Of a stretch of DNA of 52,579 nt, positions 9,637-18,670 are shown one piece after another. This DNA is from an uncultured Acetatifactor sp. (GTDB lineage: Bacteria > Bacillota > Clostridia > Lachnospirales > Lachnospiraceae). Numbering within the stretch: position 1 is the first letter of the stretch; each line of letters opens with the position of its first letter. Both the position numbers and the translations under genes were made by a program. The stretch covers positions 1-52,579 of the forward strand of contig CAKRUB010000021.1 of NCBI GenBank assembly GCA_934402375.1. Reading direction: 5' to 3'. The notes under the pieces are model-generated. The model searched no databases. It was not told where the DNA came from and saw nothing but the letters and a program-made list of their open reading frames with translations.

Positions 9637-10299
9637 TCACTTAAAGAACTCATGTCCCCCATGTGAAAACAAAAAGGTCAGATTTTCATCAAACCATCTC
9701 ATCCGGTTCTTGTTCGCATATTTTCTCGCCGCAAAATACAGAGCGCCCTCCGAAATATCCTCCCCCGCAAGTGCGCGCTCCACCGCGGAAATCGTCTCCT
9801 CGCTGATCTCGACGGAATAATAGCGTCCGTTTGCCACCGGCGAGAACTGCGTCACACCTTTCTCACGCTGGAACACCACCTCCGTCACCGTCCCGGGAAA
9901 GCTGTCGTTATCCACCCTGTTGAGAACCACGTTGGCGACCAGCAGCTTTCCGTCCTCGTCCTCGCAGCCTGCCTCCGCCTCAACAATTCTGAGCAGCACC
10001 TCCAGTTCCTCCTCGTCGAGCACCCTCTGCGGGCGTTGCTCCATGATCTGATAGCTGACCACCCGCTGACCGGAGACAGCGACATCGGCAATTCCGATAC
10101 CTCTGCTCCCGCCCGCCTCGCTCCCGAAGGCTTCCGCCTCCAGCGCCTGCGCCTTGCTCTCGATCTCCTCCAGCTCCAGCCTCATCGCCTGCACCGGCTC
10201 TGCGGCAAGCCCTGCCGCCGCCAGCTCCCTGACACAGACAAATCCCATCAGTAAGATCAGATTCCCTGTCAGAAGCAGACCTATTGCTTTCTTATACAT
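9637..10299 (-). CDS. SleB-like cell wall hydrolase
   Basis: The product, 220 residues from ATG 10299, has one N-terminal membrane or signal segment (about 4-25), a helical linker, and a C-terminal Hydrolase_2 domain as in the spore cortex-lytic enzymes SleB and CwlJ. The likely catalytic glutamate lies in LLRIVEAEAG, followed by LLVANVVLNRV. It should cut peptidoglycan glycan strands, probably outside the membrane. The SleB peptidoglycan-binding domain is absent, so a vegetative or germination role cannot be decided. The start at 10299 is preferred over 10332 because AAAGGA precedes it and it puts the hydrophobic segment at the N-terminus. It diverges from the AP2 gene at 10461. Confidence 0.85.
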   Translation of the reverse strand: MYKKAIGLLLTGNLILLMGFVCVRELAAAGLAAEPVQAMRLELEEIESKAQALEAEAFGSEAGGSRGIGIADVAVSGQRVVSYQIMEQRPQRVLDEEELEVLLRIVEAEAGCEDEDGKLLVANVVLNRVDNDSFPGTVTEVVFQREKGVTQFSPVANGRYYSVEISEETISAVERALAGEDISEGALYFAARKYANKNRMRWFDENLTFLFSHGGHEFFK

Positions 10300-10391
10300 A
10301 ATGCCCCGTTCCTTTCCCGTCTTCATAGTCACAGCTTTGCCTGTCCGATATATCAGTATATGATGGGAAACGAAAAAATATATCTGAAAAC

Positions 10392-10421
10392 TTGTCTGCC
10401 TGTTCTCTCTGATGTTATACT
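10392..10421 (+). promoter_or_regulatory. Promoter of the AP2-domain gene
   Basis: TTGTCT at 10392-10397 and TATACT at 10416-10421 are 18 bases apart, and TGT before the -10 makes a good extended -10 element. The AP2 gene starts 39 bases downstream. Confidence 0.65.
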
Positions 10422-10460
10422 GTTATCAATACACTGTGATTTTAACAAAGGAGACCGCGT

Positions 10461-11276
10461 ATGGATAAGAACTTACCGGAGGGCGTCTTTCCCGCCTGCC
10501 GCAAGAATGGAGAACCCTACTTCCGTTCCTCGCTCACGCACAGAGGAAAACATATCAGTCTCGGCAGCTACCCGTCTCCCGAAGCGGCTCACGCGGCATA
10601 TCTGGAAGGGCGCCGCCTTCTCGCCGACGCCACACTTTTCCCGGAGCATTATACCCCGGCACATACCCTTTCCTTTGAGAAATGGATCTGCCTGATCAAC
10701 TATCGTGACAACAATATCTATTTCAGCACGCCGATCTATGTCGGGCGGAAGATGTTTTATTACTATCTCTCACCGTCCGAGGTGCTGAAATTTGACATGG
10801 ATGATCTCTTTTTTTATTCTTCCCACAAGATCATGCGCAGGGGGAACCATTACTTTGTCGCAGACTACGGCTCACAGCTTAGCATTGTCTCGCGCTACGG
10901 CATACGCCCCTATGCAAGACAGGGACAGGATTACCGCTTCCTCAACGGCGACCCGCTTGATTTCCGCCGCGAAAATCTCGACATTTTAAATGTCTACCAT
11001 GGGGTGACAAGGGAAAAGAAAAACGGACAGTATATCTATACCGTCCGCATTCATCTTCATGGAAATTATGTTGTAGGCCACTACTCCGATGAGATCAGCG
11101 CCGCAATCGCATACAATAAGGCAGTTGATCTTCTGCGTAAGAAGGGCATCAAAAAGGAATTTCTCTCAAATTACATTGAGGGGCTTCCGCCCCGGAAATA
11201 TGCCGAAATCTATTCCTCCCTGCAGATTTCCCAGAAGCTGCTGGACTTTTGTCCTACTTCTCCGCATAATCAATAA
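10461..11276 (+). CDS. AP2 / HNH-like / AP2 DNA-binding protein
   Basis: This 271-residue protein has two AP2-like DNA-binding repeats. The first is about 8-54 (GVFPACRKNGEPYFRSSL through AYLEGRRLL) and the second about 181-225 (GVTREKKNGQYIYTVRIHL through AYNKAVDLL). The stretch between them, about 111-178, resembles an HNH homing endonuclease core and ends in NGDPLDFRRENLDIL, which matches the usual NG..LDNR.ENL block. The histidine pair that should precede NG is replaced by YRF, so nuclease activity is doubtful. The gene stands alone on the plus strand, with its own promoter and AAAGGAG 7 bases before the ATG. No intron or split gene is near it. It may be a domesticated homing endonuclease acting as a regulator; that role is inference. 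Confidence 0.7.
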   Translation: MDKNLPEGVFPACRKNGEPYFRSSLTHRGKHISLGSYPSPEAAHAAYLEGRRLLADATLFPEHYTPAHTLSFEKWICLINYRDNNIYFSTPIYVGRKMFYYYLSPSEVLKFDMDDLFFYSSHKIMRRGNHYFVADYGSQLSIVSRYGIRPYARQGQDYRFLNGDPLDFRRENLDILNVYHGVTREKKNGQYIYTVRIHLHGNYVVGHYSDEISAAIAYNKAVDLLRKKGIKKEFLSNYIEGLPPRKYAEIYSSLQISQKLLDFCPTSPHNQ

Positions 11277-12345
11277 AGCTGATGTTGAGGTTGACAAGTC
11301 CGGCAATACCGTCCACCGTTCCCTGTGTGTTATACTGCCACATTGTGAACTTATACGGATAGTCAGGAATATCCGCCTGCTGGGAAAGCCATACATCATA
11401 AGCGGTCAGCTTTGACATATCAATCTGGCGGATAAGCCATTCCTTATTGCCGTAGATAATGGTCTTATAGCCCGCGGCACCGATCGTATCCAGAAACGCT
11501 TTGGTGATCTCCGTCCTCTCCGCCTTGCTCAGCTTATCCGTCCTGGCTGTGTCACTTGTCACAAGCTCCATATCAAAAGCCACCGGATAAGAAATAGTAT
11601 ACTCGCCGAGCTGCTGCAGCACCAGATTTGCCTCCTCCACTGCCTCCTCCTTCGAGATTGCCTGCGAATAGAAGTAAACCCCGACATCAAGTCCCGCATC
11701 CGTTGCCCGCTTGATATTTTCGCTGAAATAATCATCCACGATCAGCTGTCCCGTTCCATAGCCCCTCGCTCCGACACGGATCATGACAAACTGGATTCCC
11801 GCCTTTTTCACCTTGACAAAATCAATATAATCCTGCAGCTTGGACACATCGACCCCGACATAGGAGGTCTGCTTCCCGTTCTCATAGTATTTCATGAAAT
11901 CCGACTGACAAACCAGCTTTGTGAAATCATATTCATTCTTCGGCAGATAGGGACTGATCAGCACCCACTCCTCGGTTCCGTCCCACTTTTCGACCAGCGT
12001 ATGCTTGCCGTCCGTAGACGGATCATTCTTTACTTCCTCCTGCGGCAGTGACTGCTCCGGTTCCGGCGTCGCCTCCACCTCCTCCGGATACTTATCCCAG
12101 AAGTCAAGGTCGTCCGGGTGGAGCACACCCTCCGACACATATCTCTCCGGCTCAGGGGAGAGGATGACCGGAGAAGTCTCCTGACTTGCAGTCCCCTGCA
12201 CATTCTGTCCCGGCTTTTTATTTCCGCTGTTCATAATCAGTACAACGATCAATATCACCGCAACAAAAGCCGTCACCGCAACGATCGTCATTACCACCGT
12301 CGGCGTCATGCCCGAACGATCTTCGTAATCATCATGCAGTTTCAT
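11254..12345 (-). CDS. Membrane-anchored GH25 lysozyme
   Basis: The 363-residue product has a short cytoplasmic N-terminus, one membrane segment (about 14-38), a low-complexity Pro/Glu linker (about 50-115), and a GH25 muramidase domain from about 160 to the end. Catalytic residues can be placed at Asp166 (VGVDVSK) and Asp258/Glu260 (AFDMELV). It would cleave the MurNAc-GlcNAc bond outside the membrane. The start has AGGAGGGGAGAG just upstream. It lies 31 bases after rnfB, so it may be the last gene of the rnf transcript, an odd partner for a respiratory complex. Its last 23 bases overlap the converging AP2 gene. Confidence 0.92.
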   Translation of the reverse strand: MKLHDDYEDRSGMTPTVVMTIVAVTAFVAVILIVVLIMNSGNKKPGQNVQGTASQETSPVILSPEPERYVSEGVLHPDDLDFWDKYPEEVEATPEPEQSLPQEEVKNDPSTDGKHTLVEKWDGTEEWVLISPYLPKNEYDFTKLVCQSDFMKYYENGKQTSYVGVDVSKLQDYIDFVKVKKAGIQFVMIRVGARGYGTGQLIVDDYFSENIKRATDAGLDVGVYFYSQAISKEEAVEEANLVLQQLGEYTISYPVAFDMELVTSDTARTDKLSKAERTEITKAFLDTIGAAGYKTIIYGNKEWLIRQIDMSKLTAYDVWLSQQADIPDYPYKFTMWQYNTQGTVDGIAGLVNLNISFIDYAEK

Positions 12346-12376
12346 CTCTCTCCCCTCCTTCCGGCAGATCTTCTTT

Positions 12377-13174
12377 TCAATGCTTTACAATTGCCTTCTT
12401 CGGGCATTTCTCAGCACAGGTACCGCAGCCGGTACACTTCTCCTGATCAATGACAGCGTGGAACTCCGTCACCGTCACAGCCTGATTCGGACAATTCTTC
12501 ACGCAGATGCCGCAGCCGATGCAGCCCACCTGACATGCCTTCATCGTGACAGGTCCTTTATCTCTGGAACTGCATGCAACCGCGAACTTCGCGTCATAGG
12601 GCACGAGCGAGATCAGATGCTTCGGACAGACGGCAATACATTTCTTACAAGCCTTGCAGGCTTCCTTATCCACGACCGCCACACCGTTTACCACATGAAT
12701 CGCGTCAAAGGGACAAACCTTGGCACAGGTGCCGAAGCCGAGACAGCCGTTGTTGCAGGATTTCGGTCCACCGCCGGGCACAAAGCTCATCATCCGGCAG
12801 TCCTCAATGCCATAATAGTCATAATCCTTCTTCGCCTTATCGCAGTCGCCCTGACAGGCAACATAGGCGACCTGTCTCGCGCTCTCTTCCGCTTCCACGC
12901 CCATAATTCCGGCGATTACCTTGCCGACAGCTTCACCGCCGACCGGGCAGGCATTGACCGGCGCCTCTCCCTTTGCAATCGCAGCCGCCAGACCGGAACA
13001 GCCCGCATAGCCGCAGCCGCCGCAGTTATTTCCGGGCAGCGCCGCCAGCACAGCCTCCTCCTTCTCGTCCACTGTCACCTTGAACTTAATACCGGCAACT
13101 CCGAGGAAGAGTCCGACAAAAATACCAACTACTCCGACTATCACCGTAGCCGTAATGATTCCTGTAATATTCAT
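12377..13174 (-). CDS. rnfB: Electron transport complex protein RnfB
   Basis: The 265-residue iron-sulfur subunit of the Rnf complex is thought to take electrons from reduced ferredoxin. It has an N-terminal membrane anchor (about 4-28), the RnfB-type cysteine cluster NNCGGCGYAGC (about 49-59) with the following ACP, and four C-terminal ferredoxin-like cysteine clusters, for example CKACKKCIAVCP and CTGCGTCAEKCP. This cluster count is typical of clostridial RnfB and higher than in many proteobacterial forms. The start has GGGAGG upstream. It is the last rnf gene and follows rnfA by 12 bases. Confidence 0.97.
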   Translation of the reverse strand: MNITGIITATVIVGVVGIFVGLFLGVAGIKFKVTVDEKEEAVLAALPGNNCGGCGYAGCSGLAAAIAKGEAPVNACPVGGEAVGKVIAGIMGVEAEESARQVAYVACQGDCDKAKKDYDYYGIEDCRMMSFVPGGGPKSCNNGCLGFGTCAKVCPFDAIHVVNGVAVVDKEACKACKKCIAVCPKHLISLVPYDAKFAVACSSRDKGPVTMKACQVGCIGCGICVKNCPNQAVTVTEFHAVIDQEKCTGCGTCAEKCPKKAIVKH

Positions 13175-13186
13175 GTGTCATCCTCC

Positions 13187-13771
13187 CTACAGCAGACCTG
13201 AAAATCCGACAAAGGCGATTGCCATCAGTCCGGCAGTCACCAGAACCGTGGGCATTCCCTTGAAGGACTCGGGGAAATCATTATGCTCTATTTTTTCGCG
13301 GATACCTGCAAGGATCACGATTGCAATCGTAAATCCGAGCGCCGTCGCAAATCCGTTTATCACGCCCGTCAGAATGCCGTACTCCGCCTGCTCGTTGTTG
13401 ATGGCAACGCCGAGTACCGCACAGTTCGTCGTAATCAGCGGCAGATATACACCGAGCGCCTCATAGAGCGATGGCATAGCCTTTTTCAGGAACATCTCGA
13501 CAAACTGCACAAGTGCCGCAATGACCAGAATAAAGACAATCGTATCAAGGTACTGCACCTGAAATTTAATCAATATGAACTGGTTGATCACTCCCGCCAC
13601 CGCGCTGGCAAGCGTAATGACGAAGATAACCGCCACTCCCATTCCCCCTGCGGTCTTGACCTTCTTGGATACGCCAAGAAAGGGACACAGACCCATAAAC
13701 TGACTGAGCACAACATTGCTCACCATGGAGGAACTGATCAGGATAATCAATAAATCTTTTACATTTTCCAT
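13187..13771 (-). CDS. rnfA: Electron transport complex protein RnfA
   Basis: The 194-residue integral membrane subunit of Rnf is predicted to have six membrane segments. The block NVVLSQFMGLCPFLGVSKK near 20-38 contains a conserved cysteine that, in the related Nqr/Rnf family, helps bind a membrane-embedded iron-sulfur centre together with RnfE. The ATG comes directly after the rnfE stop codon (TAAATG), and its ribosome site GAGGAAA lies in the end of rnfE, suggesting coupled translation. Confidence 0.97.
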   Translation of the reverse strand: MENVKDLLIILISSSMVSNVVLSQFMGLCPFLGVSKKVKTAGGMGVAVIFVITLASAVAGVINQFILIKFQVQYLDTIVFILVIAALVQFVEMFLKKAMPSLYEALGVYLPLITTNCAVLGVAINNEQAEYGILTGVINGFATALGFTIAIVILAGIREKIEHNDFPESFKGMPTVLVTAGLMAIAFVGFSGLL

Positions 13772-14479
13772 TTATTTTTCCTCCGCATCCGTGTCATAAA
13801 AACGCTTTGAGCATCCTTTTTCGCTGCAGTTCATGCAGTCCTCGGTACAGCCCGAACCAATCTTCTCGTAAGGCTTTCCCGCCTTCTTGCGCTTTGCCTT
13901 GATGTAGTTCTGCAGTGCAACCAGACATGCCAGCACAAAGAACGCTCCGGGCGCCTGGCTGAAAATGCGGATCGGTTCAAACGAAGCCGGCATGATGGAG
14001 ATGCCGAAAACCTTCCCCGCGCCGAGAATCTCGCGCAGCGCACCGATACAGGTCAGTGCAAACGAGAAGCCAAGCCCCATGCCGAGTCCGTCAAACATGG
14101 AAGGGATCGGCGGATTAGAATATGCATATGCCTCCGCGCGTCCCAGAATGATACAGTTTACAACAATCAGCGGAATATAAACGCCCAGCGATTTATTCAA
14201 TGCCGGCAGATACGCCTCAAGCAGAAGCTGCACCACCGTCACGAACGTCGCAATGACGACAATGAACGCCGGGATACGCACCCTGCTCGGTATGATCTTT
14301 CTGAGCAGGGAGATAAACAGATTGCTCAGCGTCAGCACTGCCATCGTCGTCAGACCCATACCGAGTCCGTTCATCGCCGAGGTCGTAACCGCAAGGGTCG
14401 GACACATTCCCAGCGTCAGGACGAAGGTAGGGTTCTCCTTTATCAGTCCGTTATAAATTCTCTCTCCAGCCTTACTCAT
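13772..14479 (-). CDS. rnfE: Electron transport complex protein RnfE
   Basis: The product is 235 residues from ATG 14479, an integral membrane subunit homologous to RnfA with about six membrane segments. It carries the matching conserved cysteine in NPTFVLTLGMCPTLAV. The C-terminus holds an unusual cysteine-rich tail (CTEDCMNCSEKGC) that could bind metal; such tails occur in some clostridial RnfE proteins. I chose 14479 because GGAGGT precedes it; the longer frame to 14512 lies inside rnfG and has no ribosome site. It overlaps the rnfG end by 8 bases. Confidence 0.95.
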   Translation of the reverse strand: MSKAGERIYNGLIKENPTFVLTLGMCPTLAVTTSAMNGLGMGLTTMAVLTLSNLFISLLRKIIPSRVRIPAFIVVIATFVTVVQLLLEAYLPALNKSLGVYIPLIVVNCIILGRAEAYAYSNPPIPSMFDGLGMGLGFSFALTCIGALREILGAGKVFGISIMPASFEPIRIFSQAPGAFFVLACLVALQNYIKAKRKKAGKPYEKIGSGCTEDCMNCSEKGCSKRFYDTDAEEK

Positions 14480-15110
14480 TGACAGCACCTCCCTCCAGAA
14501 GCTCCAGCGCAACTCTTAAGCCTCCGTTGACGGCATTCGTGACTGCCTTTGTCGTGACCGTTGCACCGCTGATGGCGTCCACCTCATTCTCCGCAGACGC
14601 TCCGTTTTTCACATAAGTAAAGCTCTGTACCTTCTTATCGGCAAACTGCGGTGTCAGAACATTCGGCGCTTCCATACCGAGTCCGGCAGTCTCCTTGATC
14701 TCCGTGATGGAGACGCCGTTCACCGTGCCGTCCACACCGACGCCGACATAGAGCACAATGTCGCCGCCATAGCCCTTGGAGGAGGTAGCCTCAACCACAT
14801 AGCCGTAACAGCTTCCGTTGTCGTATGCCGTGTACACCGTTCCGATCTCGACATTCGTCTCCGCAAGCTCCGCCGCCAGCGCCTCATCCGGCACATAATT
14901 TGCATCCTCGAAATTCAGCGTGATTCCCTGCTCCTCCGCCTTCGGAAAGACCGCGACGCACGCCTCCTGAATCGTCTTCTCCTGCTGTAATCTTCTCGGC
15001 TCCTTCGTCAGCTCATAGACAAAGCCGAGCAGAAGACCGGAGATCATCGTAATCCCGAAAAGGATACCCGCCTCCTTCAGCATCGTCCTGATCTCATCTT
15101 TATTTTTCAT
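14472..15110 (-). CDS. rnfG: Electron transport complex protein RnfG
   Basis: The product is 212 residues from ATG 15110, with one N-terminal membrane helix (about 14-33) and an extracytoplasmic FMN-binding domain. The flavinylation motif S-G-A-T is at 181-184 (DAISGATVTTKAV), where FMN is attached to the threonine by a phosphoester bond. In related systems this is done by ApbE; no apbE gene is in the window. GGAGGCGGG precedes the chosen start, which overlaps the rnfD end by 11 bases. The longer frame to 15137 is less likely. Confidence 0.95.
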   Translation of the reverse strand: MKNKDEIRTMLKEAGILFGITMISGLLLGFVYELTKEPRRLQQEKTIQEACVAVFPKAEEQGITLNFEDANYVPDEALAAELAETNVEIGTVYTAYDNGSCYGYVVEATSSKGYGGDIVLYVGVGVDGTVNGVSITEIKETAGLGMEAPNVLTPQFADKKVQSFTYVKNGASAENEVDAISGATVTTKAVTNAVNGGLRVALELLEGGAVNE

Positions 15111-16041
15111 GACGCCCGCCTCCTCTCTTATATCCAAAGGCTGTCGGCTTGGTAATTCTCTCGATCAGGGGCACCAGCAGATTGCCCAGGATAATCACGT
15201 AGGAAACTCCCTCGGCTCCCGGTCCGAAGATTCGGAAAATACCCGTCATCACGCCGAGGAAGATGCCGAACAGGTACTGCCCTCCGATCGTGATCGGTCT
15301 CGTCACATAATCGGTCGCCATGAAGAAGGCGCCCAGCATTAATCCACCGCCCACGAGCTGTGCTGCAAGGTAAGCCGGCTCGAAGCCGTGTCCGCCGAAA
15401 ATGCCGACAAAGATAAGAAACGATACTATGTAGCTTCCCGGAATGCGCAGGTCGATCACCCCGAGAAGGATCAGCAGGCACGCACCGATGATCAGCGCGA
15501 TTGCCGAAGTCTCACCGATGGTTCCGGCTGTTCTTCCGATTACCATGTCCATGACATTTACCTGCTCGCCCGCCTTCAATGCCGCAAGCGGTGTCGCTCC
15601 AGTATAGGCGTCGCAGTCAAAGGCTGTCATCGCCGTCGGAAACGAAATCAGCAGGAAGCATCTCGCTCCCAATGCCGGGTTCATGAAGTTCTGACCCAGA
15701 CCGCCGAACAGCATCTTTACGACAAGGATGGCGAACACGCCGCCCAGCGCCGCGATCCAGAGAGGGATTGTCACCGGAAGGTTCAGCGCCAGAAGCAAGC
15801 CCGTCACGACCGCCGAAAGATCCGTGATCGTCAGCTTCTTCTTATATAATCCGAATAAAAATTCCGTCAGTACCGTACTTGCAACCGTCACCAGAACCAC
15901 TGCAGCCGCTCTTGCGCCGAAATTATAGATTCCGTAGCCTGTCGCAGGCATCAATGCAAGGATGACAGCCAGCATGATTCCGCTCGTAGTCACCTTGGAA
16001 CGAATATGGGGATTTGATGATACTTTAAACAATTCGCTCAT
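15100..16041 (-). CDS. rnfD: Electron transport complex protein RnfD
   Basis: The 313-residue integral membrane subunit is likely a core of the ion-translocating pathway. It has about nine hydrophobic segments and the covalent FMN motif T-G-A-T at 147-150 (DAYTGATPLAAL), plus the conserved GGLGQNFMNPALGARCF block (about 113-129). The ribosome site GGAGGAAG is right before the ATG. It follows rnfC by 10 bases. Whether this complex moves Na+ or H+ cannot be read with confidence from sequence. Confidence 0.96.
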   Translation of the reverse strand: MSELFKVSSNPHIRSKVTTSGIMLAVILALMPATGYGIYNFGARAAAVVLVTVASTVLTEFLFGLYKKKLTITDLSAVVTGLLLALNLPVTIPLWIAALGGVFAILVVKMLFGGLGQNFMNPALGARCFLLISFPTAMTAFDCDAYTGATPLAALKAGEQVNVMDMVIGRTAGTIGETSAIALIIGACLLILLGVIDLRIPGSYIVSFLIFVGIFGGHGFEPAYLAAQLVGGGLMLGAFFMATDYVTRPITIGGQYLFGIFLGVMTGIFRIFGPGAEGVSYVIILGNLLVPLIERITKPTAFGYKRGGGRHEK

Positions 16042-16051
16042 GGTCTTCCTC

Positions 16052-17368
16052 CTACTTCTTTCTCTTCGCCAGCTGTATCTTACGCATGGACTTGATCTCC
16101 TGGGTCAACGGTCTCTTCGCAGGGCAGACAAAGCTGCAGCAGCCGCATTCGCAGCACTCCATACCATGGTTTGCCACAAATTCCTCTTCCTCAAAATGCT
16201 CCGCATAGCTTGCCAGCCGGCTCGGGATAATCCTTCCGGGGCAAGCCTCCACACAGCGTCCGCAGTTGATGCAGGGGCCCGGCTCCATCGCCGCAACATC
16301 ATCCTTCGACAGTCCCAGAAGCGCAGTGGAGGTCTTCGTTGACGGTACATTCAGGTCAAACATTCCGAATCCCATCATCGGACCGCCGCAGATGATCTTC
16401 TCCGGCGTCGTCTTAAACCCGCCCGCCTCGTCGAGGATTTCCTGATAGCTCATTCCGATCTTCACCCGGAAGTTTCTCGGGTTCGCCACCGCGTCACCCG
16501 TCACAGTGACAATACGCTCCATCAGAGGTCGTCCCTCGACGACAGCGCGGTAAATCGCCACAATGGTATCTACGTTATTCACAATACAGCCAACGTCAGC
16601 CGGCAGCATTGTAGAGTTGATTTTACGTCCTGTCGTCGCGTAGATCAGCTGTCTCTCACCACCCTGCGGGTATTTCGTCTTCAATGCCTTCACACTGATC
16701 CTCGGCTCGTCCTTCGTCAGCTGTCTGAGCAGGGAAATGCAGTCCGGCTTGTTATCCTCGACCGCGAGGATTCCCTGCGCATTGTCAAAGAGCTTTAATA
16801 CAATTTTCAGTCCGCCGATCAGCTTCTCCGGCTCCTCCAGCATTCTCCGGTAATCGGAGGTCAGATACGGTTCACACTCCGCACAGTTTGCAATCACATA
16901 TTCGATTTTTTCAGGCTCCTTCGGGGACAGCTTTACATGAGTCGGAAAGCCTGCGCCTCCCATACCGACAATGCCCGCCTCACGGACAATATCGATGATC
17001 TCCTCCCTGCCGAGCTTCTCCAGCGGTGCCTGCGGATAGAATCCAACGTCCTCATACAGACCGTCATTCTCCACAACGATACTCATGACCATGTCGCCCG
17101 TCACTACGCGCCTCGGTTCGATCGCCTTGACCGTACCGGACACAGACGCATAGACAGGCGCTGAAACAAAGCCCCCGCTCTCCGCAATTTTCTGTCCTGT
17201 AAGCACTCTGTCCCCCTTGGCAACGATCGCCTTTGCCGGAGCACCGATATGCTGGGACAGCGGATAGACCAGCTCGCTTCCGGGAAGGATGTCCTGAATC
17301 GGCTTATCCTTCGACAATTCCTTTCCATCGTAGGGATGTATACCGCCCACAAATGTCAAATTTGCCAT
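16052..17368 (-). CDS. rnfC: Electron transport complex protein RnfC
   Basis: The 438-residue peripheral subunit carries the NADH/FMN site and two [4Fe-4S] clusters. It has an N-terminal barrel-sandwich domain, the nucleotide/flavin-binding block GMGGAGFPTHVKL at 135-147, a SLBB-like segment, and C-terminal clusters CINCGRCVEACP and CCECGCCSFVCP. It is the first gene of rnfCDGEAB, in the standard gene order, and diverges from the yprB-like gene; the 160-base gap between them must hold both promoters. I could not fix a convincing -35/-10 pair for rnfC. Energy role: ferredoxin oxidation with NAD+ reduction, coupled to ion export. Confidence 0.97.
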   Translation of the reverse strand: MANLTFVGGIHPYDGKELSKDKPIQDILPGSELVYPLSQHIGAPAKAIVAKGDRVLTGQKIAESGGFVSAPVYASVSGTVKAIEPRRVVTGDMVMSIVVENDGLYEDVGFYPQAPLEKLGREEIIDIVREAGIVGMGGAGFPTHVKLSPKEPEKIEYVIANCAECEPYLTSDYRRMLEEPEKLIGGLKIVLKLFDNAQGILAVEDNKPDCISLLRQLTKDEPRISVKALKTKYPQGGERQLIYATTGRKINSTMLPADVGCIVNNVDTIVAIYRAVVEGRPLMERIVTVTGDAVANPRNFRVKIGMSYQEILDEAGGFKTTPEKIICGGPMMGFGMFDLNVPSTKTSTALLGLSKDDVAAMEPGPCINCGRCVEACPGRIIPSRLASYAEHFEEEEFVANHGMECCECGCCSFVCPAKRPLTQEIKSMRKIQLAKRKK

Positions 17369-17528
17369 ACCTTGCTACGTCCTTTCCTTTCATTCTACCC
17401 GAGATTTTCTGTCGAATTTTGCGAAAACCTCTCCCAATAAATATACTATTTTTTTCAATAAAATACTACTGCAAAATTTATTTTTATGCTATCATATTTA
17501 TAAGCATATTTCACACAGGAGGTTTGTC

Positions 17529-18632
17529 ATGAGAATTTCTGAAGAAACAATAGAGAACTTTTCCATCTCCTACCCGCTTGAACGCATTGCGCCGCTTGAG
17601 CGCATTCTCTTTATTGATATTGAAACCACCGGCTTTACAGCGCGTTCCTCCTATCTGTATCTGATCGGCTGCGCCTATTATCTCGCCGGAAAATGGCACA
17701 CGATCCAGTGGATGGCGGAGAATTACAATCAGGAAGCCGAAATTCTGAACGCTTTCTTTGAGTTTTCAAGACTGTACCGCTATCTGATCCATTTTAACGG
17801 GAATAACTTTGACCTTCCCTTCATCCAGCAGAAATGCGAACAGCTTTCCCTGCCGCACAGCTTTGATGCCTTTCAGGGTCTCGACATCTACAGACGGATT
17901 GCGCCCTACAAGTTCATTCTGCGTCTTCCAAACTGCAAGCAGAAAACGTTGGAGCAGTATCTTGGGATCGACCGCAAGGATGTCTTTTCCGGCGGTGAAC
18001 TGATCGGTCTGTATCACGACTATGTAAAGAATCCGACCGAATTTTCGGAGAACGCCCTCTTCCTCCACAATGCCGACGATCTGAAGGGGATGCTTGAGAC
18101 GCTTCCGATACTGGCTTACTATGACCTGTTTAACCAGCCCGTGCGCGCAAAAAAAGTACAGGCTAACTATTATAAAGATGGGAACGGTCATACGCGCAAG
18201 GAGCTTGTCATCACGATTGCAACGGATACAACGCTTCCAAAATTGATCACCGCCTCCGCAAACGGCTGTCTGCTCCGCGGAGAGGACTCGGTCGTTACCC
18301 TGAAAATACCGATCTATGAGGAAGAGCTGAAATATTTCTACTCCAATTATCACGATTACTACTATCTTCCGACGGAGGACGTCGCCCTGCATAAGTCAGT
18401 CGCAGGCTTTGTCGACAGAGAACACCGTGTTCCCGCCTCCGCCGCAAACTGCTATACCAGAAAGGTTGCCAACTACCTTCCCCAGTGGGATGTTGTGTTC
18501 GAGCCATTCTTCAAGCGGGATTACAAGAGCCGCGAGTTGTTCTTTGAACTGACGGATGAAATGAAAAAGAACCGTCAGGCATTCTCTGATTATGCCGCCC
18601 ATGTGCTTGCAATGATGGCATCAACCTACTGA
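17529..18632 (+). CDS. YprB-like RNase H-fold exonuclease domain protein
   Basis: The 367-residue protein has an N-terminal DEDD-type exonuclease domain like Bacillus YprB. Acidic residues can be seen at Asp30 and Glu32 (LFIDIETTG), Asp95 (FNGNNFDLPFI), and His180/Asp184 (HNADDLKGM). The C-terminal half (about 215-367) is not recognised. Substrate, DNA or RNA, is unknown. It is one of two convincing plus-strand genes, with AGGAGG just before the ATG and a terminator at 18678-18716. An extended -10 (TGCTATCAT, 17487-17495) lies about 35 bases upstream, without a good -35 box. It stands alone. Confidence 0.82.
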   Translation: MRISEETIENFSISYPLERIAPLERILFIDIETTGFTARSSYLYLIGCAYYLAGKWHTIQWMAENYNQEAEILNAFFEFSRLYRYLIHFNGNNFDLPFIQQKCEQLSLPHSFDAFQGLDIYRRIAPYKFILRLPNCKQKTLEQYLGIDRKDVFSGGELIGLYHDYVKNPTEFSENALFLHNADDLKGMLETLPILAYYDLFNQPVRAKKVQANYYKDGNGHTRKELVITIATDTTLPKLITASANGCLLRGEDSVVTLKIPIYEEELKYFYSNYHDYYYLPTEDVALHKSVAGFVDREHRVPASAANCYTRKVANYLPQWDVVFEPFFKRDYKSRELFFELTDEMKKNRQAFSDYAAHVLAMMASTY

Positions 18633-18670
18633 GAAATGTGCGCCGCCATGCACGCGCAATAAAGCCGTAA

